DNA from: Gemmatimonadota bacterium
Lineage (GTDB): Bacteria > Latescibacterota > UBA2968 > UBA8231
DNA: 12,220 nucleotides
NCBI GenBank assembly: GCA_009840005.1
Contig: VXOR01000030.1
Span: forward strand, 1-12,220
Direction: 5' to 3'
The notes below the pieces were generated by a model. It did no database searches, was not told the origin of the DNA, and was given only the letters and a program-made list of their open reading frames with translations. Shown piece by piece: positions 1 to 6,839 of this stretch (position 1 is its first letter; each line of letters opens with the position of its first letter). The translations under genes were made by a program, and so were the position numbers.

Positions 1-250
1 CATACATGGTCGCCTCCGAGATAATGGTCGCAATCGTTTCTATGTTATACGTCAAACCGCTCAAAATGGCAAGATGAACCAGATAATGATCTTTGACGGT
101 TTCATCCATGGGCATCTGTTGCGCCCGGTTCACACATTGGCGCAGCCACGCCTCGGCCTCCACACCCGCCGATAACCTTACCCGTAAGCTCTCCGACACC
201 AACGTAGACAATAACATATCCTGTATAGCGGCGAAGGTGCGGTCACGCTC
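1..250 (-). pseudogene. Open frame running off the window edge; possible Rpn/YhgA-like C-terminal remnant
   Basis: From the codon after a TGA at 253-251, one minus-strand frame stays open for 83 codons to position 1. Its residues have a protein-like composition, including the segments DHYLVHLAILSGLTYNIETI and ATIISEATMY. The first in-frame ATG is at 217-215. An AGGA sits only one base before it, too close to be a normal ribosome-binding site. From memory, the SGLxYNxETI...SEATMY segment resembles the region after the nuclease domain in Rpn/YhgA-like (PD-(D/E)XK, recombination-promoting nuclease) proteins. That is weak recognition, not a match I could test. If correct, the roughly 200-residue N-terminal nuclease domain is missing and this is a remnant. 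GC over bases 1-120 is about 43 %, well below the neighbouring genes, which fits transferred DNA. It could also be a genuine small gene of unknown function whose end lies outside the window. Confidence 0.35.
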
Positions 251-374
251 TCACTGCGGCTCGCAGCATGGCGTCGCGCTGGTAATCGGCAAAAGTTTTG
301 CCGGTAACGAATTCATCTAGTAAGCCCGCAGCTTTCTGGATGTCGTACAGATATTTCCGCGCTTCAAGCTGCAT
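243..374 (-). pseudogene. Truncated HEPN (DUF86-like) protein, partner of the MNT gene
   Basis: An ATG at 374 opens a 43-codon frame ending in TGA at 245-243. The product begins MQLEARKYLYDIQKAAGLL and continues through EFVTGKTFADYQRDAMLRAA. This is the typical start of HEPN/DUF86 proteins: a first helix with YLYDI, then GKTF-DY and MLR-AV. Complete family members are usually about 110-120 residues and carry an RxxxxH RNase motif in their second half. That half is absent, so no HEPN nuclease activity is expected. The start overlaps the end of the upstream MNT gene by 11 nt, the usual MNT-HEPN arrangement, and an AGGA lies about 10 nt upstream. Removing one A from the run around 251 would restore the family-like AVER sequence, but the frame that follows does not look like HEPN. 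A recombination junction or deletion is therefore more likely than a simple frameshift. Family assignment is fairly secure; functional status is inferred. Confidence 0.6.
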
Positions 375-672
375 AGAGCAGCGTCCTGGTCTCGTCAACG
401 CGTTGCCGGAAGAAGGGGTTCTTGATGGCCGAATCGACGACGAGATCCACCGGGTGTCCAAAGAGCAACTCCAGAGCCTCCAGCAGCCCGAAGTAAGCGT
501 TGGCGTATTCTCCCGAGGGCAGCGTTTGGAATTCAACCAAGAAGTCCAAGTCGCTTTCGCGCCAATGGCAGTTGCCGGTGACAGCCGAGCCGAACAGGTC
601 AAGCCGCAGAACGCGGTAACGGATGCAGAGTTGCTGCAACTCGCCGACCCGTTCCTCGACAATGGGGATCAT
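364..672 (-). CDS. MNT-type minimal nucleotidyltransferase (MntA-like antitoxin)
   Basis: This 102-residue protein has the nucleotidyltransferase signature: G28-S29 in LFGSAVTG, then SDLDFLVEF with D41 and D43, and a third acidic residue at D76 in HPVDLVVD. These are the metal- and nucleotide-binding residues of the MNT/NTP_transf_2 fold. The ending, with KNPFFR-RV--TR-LLYAA, is also typical. In characterised MNT-HEPN toxin-antitoxin modules the MNT protein AMPylates and silences the HEPN RNase. Here the HEPN gene follows with an 11-nt overlap but is truncated, so this may be an orphan antitoxin. I chose the ATG at 672 because it has AGGAG eight bases upstream and gives a normal family length. 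The frame is open back to an ATG at 819 overlapping the mutS stop (TAATG), but those 49 residues look like noncoding translation. The active-site residues are intact, so the protein itself may still be functional. Confidence 0.82.
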   Translation of the reverse strand: MIPIVEERVGELQQLCIRYRVLRLDLFGSAVTGNCHWRESDLDFLVEFQTLPSGEYANAYFGLLEALELLFGHPVDLVVDSAIKNPFFRQRVDETRTLLYAA

Positions 673-818
673 CGGATGCGCTCCTGTTGAAGTTGCGTTA
701 CTCAGTAGTCTCAATTTTGCCGCCAAGGCTGTAAGCGGCGCGATAGCCGATGAGTACCCCATAGGTAACGGCGTTGGGCCGACGCTCTCGCAGTCGGCTT
801 GAGGCAACAACGGCTTCA
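673..818 (-). other. Gap between mutS and the MNT gene with two small hairpins
   Basis: This gap holds no gene I can support. Two inverted repeats are visible: GCCGAC/GTCGGC (778-783 and 793-798, 9-nt loop), about 20 nt after the mutS stop, and GCCGC/GCGGC (719-723 and 735-739, 11-nt loop). Neither is followed by a T-run on the minus strand, so I do not call an intrinsic terminator. They could be a structured 3' end or a Rho-type stop, or chance in GC-rich DNA. A frame stays open through the whole gap from the TAATG at the mutS stop but lacks recognisable protein features. Confidence 0.3.
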
Positions 819-3455
819 TTATTCCCCATTCTTAATGCTCTCTTTCCACTCATTCAGCTTGAGCAACGCCTGGAGCGGCGTAATCTGGCTGAGGTCCATG
901 TCCCGTAGTTCCGCCACCCACGGCGCGTCCGGCGCAGTGGAGAAGAGGGAGAGTTGCGGCTGGGGAGACGGGGGCGGAGCCGTCTCGCGGACGTGATGGA
1001 TGTCCTTGGTGTCGATCTGGTCCTTTTCGAGGCGGGCGAGGATTTCTTGGGCGCGCGCTACTACTTGGCCCGGCATCCCGGCCATCTGCGCGACGTTGAT
1101 GCCGTAGCTTTGGTCGGCAGACCCCGGGGCTAGGCGGTGGAGAAACACCACGCGGTCGCCTTCTTCGCGCACTTGGACGTTGAAGTTGACGACGCGCTCT
1201 AGGTGGCTTTCGAGTTCGGTCATCTCGTGGTAGTGCGTGGCAAACAGGGTGCGCGGGTGAACCTCGCGGTGCTGGTGCAAGTATTCGACGATGGCCCAGG
1301 CAATGCTCAGGCCGTCGAAGGTACTCGTGCCGCGGCCGAGCTCGTCGATGAGCAGCAGGCTGCGGCTGGTGGCGTTGTTGAGGATATTGGCGGCCTCGTG
1401 CATCTCCACCATGAAGGTGCTCTCGCCGCCGGCGAGGTTGTCGGACGCGCCCACGCGGGTGAAGATGCGATCGACCACGCCGATGGTGGCTTGGCGCGCG
1501 GGGACGAAGCTGCCCATCTGCGCCATCAGCGCGATGAGACCCACTTGACGGATGATGGTGCTCTTGCCGGCCATGTTCGGGCCGGTGATGAGCATGATCT
1601 GCGCGCCGTTGGTGTCGAGGCGCACATCGTTGGGCACGAAACTGCCCGTGCGGAGTTGGCGCTCGACAACTGGGTGGCGGCCGTCGCGGATTTCGATTCG
1701 CTGGCCGTCGTCAACTTGGGGCCGGGTGTAGGATTCGCGCTCGGCGACTTCGGCGAGGGAATACAGCACGTCGATGCGCGCGATGGCGCGGGCGATTTGT
1801 TGGACTTGGGGCGTCCAGCGGGCGGCGCGGTCGCGCAGGGCCAAGAACAGCTCGTTCTCTAGCTCTTTGAGGCGGTCCTCGGCCCCTATGACTTTTTCCT
1901 CGTACTCCTTTAGCTCGGGCGTGATGAAGCGCTCGGCGTTGGCTAAGGTTTGTTTGCGATGGTACTCGGCGGGGGCTTTGTCGAGGTTGGCCTTGCTGAT
2001 TTCGATGTAGTAACCAAAGACTTGGTTGTAGCCGATCTTGAGCGAAGCAATGCCGGTGCGCTCGCGCTCGGTGGCCTGTAGGCGGGCGATGTAGTCCTTG
2101 CCGCCGCGGGCGATCTGCCGCAGTTGATCGACGTCTGGGTGATAGCCGTCGCGGATTAGGCCGCCGTCGGTCAGGGTCGCCGGGGGTGCATCGACGAGGG
2201 CGCCGAGGATCTCGGCGACCAATTCGCTGACGTCGGGCAGCCCCTTGGAGCATAGCTCTTGCAGGAGCGCGCTCTGCGCCGGGGACAGCGCGGTGCCGAT
2301 GGCGGGCGCGAGGTCGAGCGAGCGGGCGAGGGCCACCATGTCGCGGGCGTTGGCCCGCAGGCAGCAAATCCGTGCGATCAGCCGCTCTAGGTCGCCGACC
2401 TGCTCTAGGCATTGGCCGAGAGTGCGGCGAATCTCGCGCTGGTGTAGGAGATCGTCAACGGCCTCTAGGCGATTGATAATTAAGGGCGGGGATTTGAGCG
2501 GCTGGGCGACCCATTGGCGCAACAGACGTGCGCCCATGGGGGTGCGGGTGCGGTCGAGGATTTCGAGTAAGGTGTTGGCGCGGCCCCCGTCTTGGCGATT
2601 GGTGAGGAGTTCTAGGTTGCGCTGGGCTGTGGCGTCGATGAGGGCAAAGTGTTCGCGGTACTTGCGCTGGAGGCGGTTGATGTGTTCGACTGCGCCGCGC
2701 TGGTTCTCGCGCAAATAGGCCACTGTCGCCCCGCCGGCGCGGATCGCGGCCTCCATGTCGTCGCAGCCAAAGCCCTTCAGCGTCTGGACGCGAAGTTGGC
2801 TGGTGAGGGTTTGGTACGCGGTGTCGGCGGCGAAGTGCCAGTCCGCGAGGCGACTGAGCGCCACGCGGGGCAGGGCGTTTTGCAGGGTGGCGACCCACTG
2901 TTCGTCGGCTCCTTCGGCGATGAGCAGCTCGGCCGGTCCCAAGCTCTCCAACTCGTCGGCGAGATCGGGACCGGGAATCTCGTCGAGCGCGAAGTCCCCG
3001 GTTGACAAATCGACGCTGGCGAGGCCGACGCGGTCGGCGTGTGCGCAGAGGCCGACGAGGAAGTTGTTGCGCTGCTGGTCGAGCACGGCGTCGGAAAGCG
3101 CAGTGCCCGGGGAGACGACCTCTACTACATCGCGTTTGACCACGCCCTTGGCCTTTTTGGGGTCTTCGACCTGCTCGCAGATGGCGACCTTGCGCCCAAG
3201 CCGGATGAGTTTGGCCAGATAGCCTTCCATGGCGTGATGGGGCACGCCGGCTAAGGGCACATCGCCGGAAGCCTTGCCGTGGTTGCGCGCCGTCAAGGTA
3301 AGGCCCAAAAGCTGGGCCGCCTCTTTGGCATCGTCGAAGAACATCTCGTAGAAATCGCCCATGCGGAAGAACAGAATCGCGTCGGGGTGCTGACGCTTAA
3401 AGTGCAGGTACTGCTTCATCGCCGGCGTGATCGCGTTTTTGGATCTAGGGGACAT
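819..3455 (-). CDS. mutS: DNA mismatch repair protein MutS
   Basis: MutS binds mismatches and small loops as a dimer and, with ATP, recruits MutL to start strand repair. The 878-residue product has all expected parts. The N-terminal mismatch domain carries the F-x-E motif in GDFYEMF (F35 and E37). Connector, lever and clamp regions follow to about residue 600. The ATPase then has Walker A GPNMAGKST at 625-633, Walker B LLLIDELGRG with D704-E705, and a conserved FATHYHE segment at 738-744. Near the C terminus, QLSLF at 834-838 fits a sliding-clamp binding motif, and the last roughly 30 residues resemble the MutS tetramer-forming helices. Length is normal for the family. I start at the ATG at 3455 (MSPRSKNAIT). 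An in-frame ATG at 3518 would lie inside the rpsA terminator and add 21 unlikely residues. No Shine-Dalgarno is visible before 3455, and a strong terminator lies just upstream, so expression probably depends on readthrough or an unseen promoter. Confidence 0.97.
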   Translation of the reverse strand: MSPRSKNAITPAMKQYLHFKRQHPDAILFFRMGDFYEMFFDDAKEAAQLLGLTLTARNHGKASGDVPLAGVPHHAMEGYLAKLIRLGRKVAICEQVEDPKKAKGVVKRDVVEVVSPGTALSDAVLDQQRNNFLVGLCAHADRVGLASVDLSTGDFALDEIPGPDLADELESLGPAELLIAEGADEQWVATLQNALPRVALSRLADWHFAADTAYQTLTSQLRVQTLKGFGCDDMEAAIRAGGATVAYLRENQRGAVEHINRLQRKYREHFALIDATAQRNLELLTNRQDGGRANTLLEILDRTRTPMGARLLRQWVAQPLKSPPLIINRLEAVDDLLHQREIRRTLGQCLEQVGDLERLIARICCLRANARDMVALARSLDLAPAIGTALSPAQSALLQELCSKGLPDVSELVAEILGALVDAPPATLTDGGLIRDGYHPDVDQLRQIARGGKDYIARLQATERERTGIASLKIGYNQVFGYYIEISKANLDKAPAEYHRKQTLANAERFITPELKEYEEKVIGAEDRLKELENELFLALRDRAARWTPQVQQIARAIARIDVLYSLAEVAERESYTRPQVDDGQRIEIRDGRHPVVERQLRTGSFVPNDVRLDTNGAQIMLITGPNMAGKSTIIRQVGLIALMAQMGSFVPARQATIGVVDRIFTRVGASDNLAGGESTFMVEMHEAANILNNATSRSLLLIDELGRGTSTFDGLSIAWAIVEYLHQHREVHPRTLFATHYHEMTELESHLERVVNFNVQVREEGDRVVFLHRLAPGSADQSYGINVAQMAGMPGQVVARAQEILARLEKDQIDTKDIHHVRETAPPPSPQPQLSLFSTAPDAPWVAELRDMDLSQITPLQALLKLNEWKESIKNGE

Positions 3456-3483
3456 GGTGTGGGGAACGTGGGTTGGAGTAGAA

Positions 3484-3522
3484 AAATAAAAACGCGGTGG
3501 AACGATTGTTCGTCCCACCGCG
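3484..3522 (-). terminator. Rho-independent terminator after rpsA
   Basis: Read on the minus strand, this is CGCGGTGGGACGA, a four-base loop (ACAA), then TCGTTCCACCGCG. All 13 positions pair, counting one G-U, and the stem is followed at once by TTTTTATTTTTC. The stem starts about 20 nt after the rpsA stop codon. This is a textbook intrinsic terminator and should separate rpsA from mutS. In the other direction the hairpin has no matching T-run, so it is not bidirectional. Confidence 0.93.
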
Positions 3523-3542
3523 CTTGGTTGTTGCTGCCGAGC

Positions 3543-5336
3543 TTACGACTCGTCTTGCTCGTCGTGGACGTCTCCCCAGCTTTCCATCTCGTCGTCCTTG
3601 TCAGCGTCGTCCTCGTCGGCGACGACCTCTTGGACGGGATGCTCGGCTAAATAGGCTTCGTAGTCGGCTTGATCCTTGTCCTTGAAGTACTCGCGCACGC
3701 TGAGGACGATCTTTTTTTGGTTCTTATCGAACTCGATGACCTCTAGCGGAAGCTCCTGCCCTTCGGCAAAGCTCTGACGCGGGGTTTGCAATCCCTCGAT
3801 GGCCAAATGCGACAGCGGCACGAACCCATCTACTTCGTCAACGAGCGAGACGACCACGCCGCGCTCGAGGAGCCGCGAGATCGCGCCCCGTATCTCGACA
3901 CCTACGGCGTATTGCTCGGCAAAGCGAGGCCAGGGATTTTCAAAGGCCTCCTTATGGCTGAGCGAAATGCGACGGCGCTTGATGTCGATTTCGGTGACGA
4001 CCACCGGGATCACGTCGTCCTTTTTGAACATCTCGCTGGCTTGGCGAATGCGCTTGGTCCAAGACATATCCGAAATGTGGACCAGCCCGTCGATGTTTTC
4101 CTCCAACTCGACGAAGGCCCCGAAGTTAGTCAGACTGCATACCGTGCCCTCGATCTTGGTGCCAGGGGGATACTTGGTGTCGAGAGTATCCCACGGATCG
4201 TCCTCGGTTTGCTTCATGCCGAGAGAAATCTTCTGGTTCTCGCTGTCGATCTTGAGCACCTTGACCTCGACGATATCGCTGATGTTGACCAGCTTGGAGG
4301 GATGGCGCACGTGTTGGGTCCAGGACATCTCAGAGATGTGGACTAGGCCCTCAATACCTTCCTCCAACTCGACGAAGGCCCCGTAGTCGGTGATGGAGAC
4401 CACCTTGCCGCGCACTTGGCTCTCAATCGGGTACTTATTCTCGATGTTTTCCCACGGATGGGCAGTTAGCTGCTTCAGCCCCAAGGAGATGCGCTCGCGC
4501 TTGCGGTCGTAGCTGAGCACTTTGACCTTGATGCGGTCGCCGATGGAGACCAACTCCGAGGGATGGTTGACGCGCCCCCACGACATGTCGGTGATGTGGA
4601 GTAAGCCATCGACGCCGCCCAAGTCGATGAAAGCGCCGAAGTCGGTGATGTTTTTGACGACGCCCTCGCGGATTTGGCCTTCCTCTAACACCTTGACGAT
4701 CTCCTCGCGCATCCGCGCGCGCTCTTCTTCTAGCACGGCGCGGCGCGAGACGACGATGTTGCGCCGCGCCTTGTTGAGCTTGATGATCTTGAAGGGAAAT
4801 TCGTGGCCGATGAACTGGTCGAAGTTTTTGACTTGGCGGATGTCGATCTGCGAGCCGGGCAGAAAGGCCTCGACGCCAAAGAGGTTGACGACGATGCCGC
4901 CCTTGATGCGCCGCATCAGTCGGCCCTCGACGGTGTTGCCAGTGTCGTGGGCATCCTTGATCAAATCCCAGACCCGCATGAAGTCGGCCTTTTGCTTGGA
5001 GAGCACAACTTGGCCCTCTTGGTCTTCGACGTCCTCTAAGAAGACCTCGATTTCTTGGCCTTGCTCAATGGACTCGGGGTCGGAGAATTCCTTGATCGAC
5101 ACCGCGCCTTCGGACTTGAAGCCGATATCGACCATCACTTCACTGGGGCCGATGGAGACGACTGTGCCCTTGACGATCTGGCCCTCTTTGATGCCGGAGA
5201 TGCTCTCCTCGTAGAGGGCGATAAGTTCGTCGTATTGGTCCTGATCGTACTCGGGCTTTTCCAGCTCTTCGACGCTGACGTTGCCGTACACAGGAGTTTC
5301 CTGCGGCTCTGCTGTTACTGTGGTTTCCTCGGTCAT
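3543..5336 (-). CDS. rpsA: 30S ribosomal protein S1
   Basis: S1 helps load mRNA on the 30S subunit, especially structured or Shine-Dalgarno-poor messages. The 597-residue protein has six S1 (OB-fold) domains, at roughly residues 52-116, 134-200, 219-287, 304-373, 391-461 and 478-547. Domains 3 to 5 share the strong pattern TDFGAFIDL...DGLLHITDMSW or close copies. The first two domains are more divergent, as expected for the ribosome-binding part. A very acidic tail (about 571-597, many D and E) ends the protein. Length and domain number are those of a full-length Gram-negative-type S1 (E. coli 557 residues). The ATG at 5336 has GAGG about 11 nt upstream. It lies 85 nt after cmk, the classic cmk-rpsA pairing, with a leader that can form hairpins, and it is followed by a strong terminator. 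Autoregulation through the leader is plausible by analogy with E. coli, but not shown. Confidence 0.97.
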   Translation of the reverse strand: MTEETTVTAEPQETPVYGNVSVEELEKPEYDQDQYDELIALYEESISGIKEGQIVKGTVVSIGPSEVMVDIGFKSEGAVSIKEFSDPESIEQGQEIEVFLEDVEDQEGQVVLSKQKADFMRVWDLIKDAHDTGNTVEGRLMRRIKGGIVVNLFGVEAFLPGSQIDIRQVKNFDQFIGHEFPFKIIKLNKARRNIVVSRRAVLEEERARMREEIVKVLEEGQIREGVVKNITDFGAFIDLGGVDGLLHITDMSWGRVNHPSELVSIGDRIKVKVLSYDRKRERISLGLKQLTAHPWENIENKYPIESQVRGKVVSITDYGAFVELEEGIEGLVHISEMSWTQHVRHPSKLVNISDIVEVKVLKIDSENQKISLGMKQTEDDPWDTLDTKYPPGTKIEGTVCSLTNFGAFVELEENIDGLVHISDMSWTKRIRQASEMFKKDDVIPVVVTEIDIKRRRISLSHKEAFENPWPRFAEQYAVGVEIRGAISRLLERGVVVSLVDEVDGFVPLSHLAIEGLQTPRQSFAEGQELPLEVIEFDKNQKKIVLSVREYFKDKDQADYEAYLAEHPVQEVVADEDDADKDDEMESWGDVHDEQDES

Positions 5337-5421
5337 GTTGCGCAGATCCTCAAAAAGGTTAAGGCGAAGCGCACACTTCGCTTAGTGTGATACTGGCGCG
5401 AGCTTTCCGCACCAGCGTTAG
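5337..5421 (-). promoter_or_regulatory. rpsA leader with competing hairpins
   Basis: The 85-nt gap between cmk and rpsA contains two inverted repeats that share bases. One is GCGAAG/CTTCGC (5364-5369 and 5376-5381, 6-nt loop), extendable by a G-U and an A-T pair. The other is CACAC/GTGTG (5372-5376 and 5385-5389). They cannot form at the same time in the RNA. The first is followed, after a few bases, by a short TTTTT and then the GAGG of the rpsA ribosome-binding site. It could act as a translational operator or weak attenuator, or be incidental. I see no clear -35/-10 promoter here, so rpsA may be partly cotranscribed with cmk. Confidence 0.3.
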
Positions 5422-6093
5422 TTAGGCTCCGCGTTGGCGGGCCAATGCGACGACGCAATCGACTTGGTCTTCCAAAGTCATGCGAGTCGTGTCGATTGCG
5501 ACGATCTCGTCTGCCGCACTCGTACCTCCGTAGTCGCGTGCGGCGTCTTGCCGGTCCCGGGCTTGAATGTCGGAGCGGACCTGTTCCAATGTGATGCATA
5601 CTCCTTTAGTAGTCAATTCCCGATGCCGCCGCCGGGCGCGCTCATCAAGGTCGGCGACCAAGGCGATTTTTAGCTCGGCGGCGGGAAAGACCACCGAGGC
5701 TATGTCGCGCCCTTCGGCGACCACCCCGCCTTCTCGACCCAACTGCTGTTGCTGGGCGACTAGGGAGTGGCGCACCAAGGGCACGTTTGCGTATGCGACC
5801 ACCTGGCGGGTGATGTCGGGCTGGCGGATGGCCTCGCTGATGTCCTGTCCGTCGAGCAGGACGCGCCCCCGGCCAGAGTCCAAATCTATGGTCGCAGTCG
5901 CCAATAGGGCCTCTAGCCCGTCCTCGTCCTCGGGTGCCACCCCGAGACGGGTCGCCGCTAAGGTCACGGCTCGGTACATGGCTCCGGTGTCGAGGTGGCG
6001 ATAGCCCAGCCGCTCGGCCACCCGCTGGGCCGTAGTGGTCTTACCGGTGCCGACGGTGCCGTCGATGGCGATGACCAGCCCGCGCTGTTTCAC
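5422..6093 (-). CDS. cmk: Cytidylate kinase
   Basis: Cytidylate kinase phosphorylates CMP and dCMP with ATP, feeding CTP and dCTP pools. The 223-residue protein starts with a P-loop, DGTVGTGKTTTA (residues 11-22, K18), followed by the LDTGAMYRAVT nucleotide-binding motif. The central VAEGRDIASVVFP block is typical of CMP kinases, as is the RARRRHREL region with the lid arginines and the late IQARDRQDAARD segment. Length matches the family (E. coli 227). The P-loop is slightly unusual: family members often read GPAGSGKST. The GTG start overlaps the rluB stop as GTGA, and a GAGG lies in the loop of a small hairpin just upstream. This suggests translation coupled to rluB. The rluB-cmk-rpsA order is common across bacteria and supports the call. 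Confidence 0.95.
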   Translation of the reverse strand: MKQRGLVIAIDGTVGTGKTTTAQRVAERLGYRHLDTGAMYRAVTLAATRLGVAPEDEDGLEALLATATIDLDSGRGRVLLDGQDISEAIRQPDITRQVVAYANVPLVRHSLVAQQQQLGREGGVVAEGRDIASVVFPAAELKIALVADLDERARRRHRELTTKGVCITLEQVRSDIQARDRQDAARDYGGTSAADEIVAIDTTRMTLEDQVDCVVALARQRGA

Positions 6094-6839
6094 AAGCCGA
6101 CCTCGGCTTTGAGCTGGCGGACCTCCTCGGGGCTGAGCCGACGGTGTTGGCCGGCGGCAAGTGGGCCGAGAGTCAGCCCGGCAAATTCGACCCGCGTCAA
6201 TTGCCGCACCGGATAGCCGATGGCGCGGAGCATGCGGCGCACTTGGCGCTTGCGCCCCTCGTGAATGCAGAGGGTCAGCCGCGCCCGCTTATGCCAACCG
6301 CTACTCCAGCGCTCCTCGACTTGCACCTGAGCCGGTGCTGTGATCCCGTCGCCGAGCGCGATGCCTTTGCGCAGCCGGTCGAGTTGGTCTTCGTGCGGGT
6401 CGCCGCTGACGATGGCCTCGTAGCGCTTGGCGACGACAAAGCGCGGGTGCAGCAGCCGATGGCCGAGGCCGCCGTCGTCGGTCAGCAGCAAAAGTCCGGT
6501 GGTGTCGAGGTCGAGACGGCCCACGGGCACGGTGCCTGGATGGAGGTCGGGCAAAAGGTCGAAGACCGTGGGCCGGTCGCGTGGGTCGCTGCGAGTGACT
6601 AGATATCCGGCCGGCTTGTGCAAAAGCACGTATTCGTACTGGCCGGGTAGGGCGAGGACCCGGCCGCGGCACTCTACTTGATCGGCACTTACTGCGACGA
6701 CTCGCCCCGGCTCGGCTACTACCTCGCCGTTGACGCGCACGGCACCGCTTTGGATTAGCGCATCGCTGTGGCGGCGCGAGGCCACGCCGCAGCGAGCCAA
6801 GAAGCGATTGAGGCGCATTTGCGGCTCAGGAGCGTTCAT
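6090..6839 (-). CDS. rluB: 23S rRNA pseudouridine synthase, RsuA/RluB family
   Basis: The 249-residue protein has an N-terminal S4 RNA-binding domain (about residues 8-55, MRLNRFLARCGVASRR) and a pseudouridine synthase domain. The catalytic motif is GRLDLDTTGLLLLTDDG with the active aspartate D110. HEGRKRQVRRMLRAIG near 190-210 is the conserved late motif of the RsuA/RluB/RluE/RluF group. RluB makes the pseudouridine at 2605 of 23S rRNA in E. coli. Placement next to scpB and cmk is the usual context of the RluB-type member, but RsuA-like specificity for 16S rRNA cannot be excluded from sequence alone. The ATG at 6839 overlaps the scpB end by 14 nt, with GAGGA about 11 nt upstream inside scpB. 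Confidence 0.9.
   Translation of the reverse strand: MNAPEPQMRLNRFLARCGVASRRHSDALIQSGAVRVNGEVVAEPGRVVAVSADQVECRGRVLALPGQYEYVLLHKPAGYLVTRSDPRDRPTVFDLLPDLHPGTVPVGRLDLDTTGLLLLTDDGGLGHRLLHPRFVVAKRYEAIVSGDPHEDQLDRLRKGIALGDGITAPAQVQVEERWSSGWHKRARLTLCIHEGRKRQVRRMLRAIGYPVRQLTRVEFAGLTLGPLAAGQHRRLSPEEVRQLKAEVGL
6094..6109 (-). promoter_or_regulatory. Hairpin holding the cmk ribosome-binding site
   Basis: The last codons of rluB form the palindrome AAGCCGA-GG-TCGGCTT just before the cmk GTG. As RNA it would be a six-pair stem with AGGT in the loop, so the only Shine-Dalgarno-like bases (GAGG) are partly hidden. A ribosome finishing rluB would melt it and could restart at the overlapping GTGA. The inverted repeat is plain in the sequence; the regulatory role is inferred. 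Confidence 0.4.

Noticed and set aside
1203..1862. Long plus-strand open frame (219 codons) opposite mutS
   Set aside because: It lies wholly antisense to the conserved MutS ATPase region, its product resembles no family I know, and long antisense frames are expected in GC-rich genes.
2755..3222. Plus-strand frames opposite the N-terminal half of mutS
   Set aside because: They have Ser/Arg- and Cys-rich composition typical of antisense translation and no independent start signal.
3456..3518. Upstream ATG adding 21 residues to MutS
   Set aside because: It falls inside the rpsA terminator stem and the added residues do not match MutS N-termini.
4070..4390. Similar DNA blocks about 250 bases apart
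   Set aside because: They are S1 domains 4 and 5 of rpsA with protein-level conservation, not a separate DNA repeat element.
3786..5214. Plus-strand frames opposite rpsA with repeated segments
   Set aside because: The repetition is inherited from the S1 domain repeats on the other strand; these are shadows.
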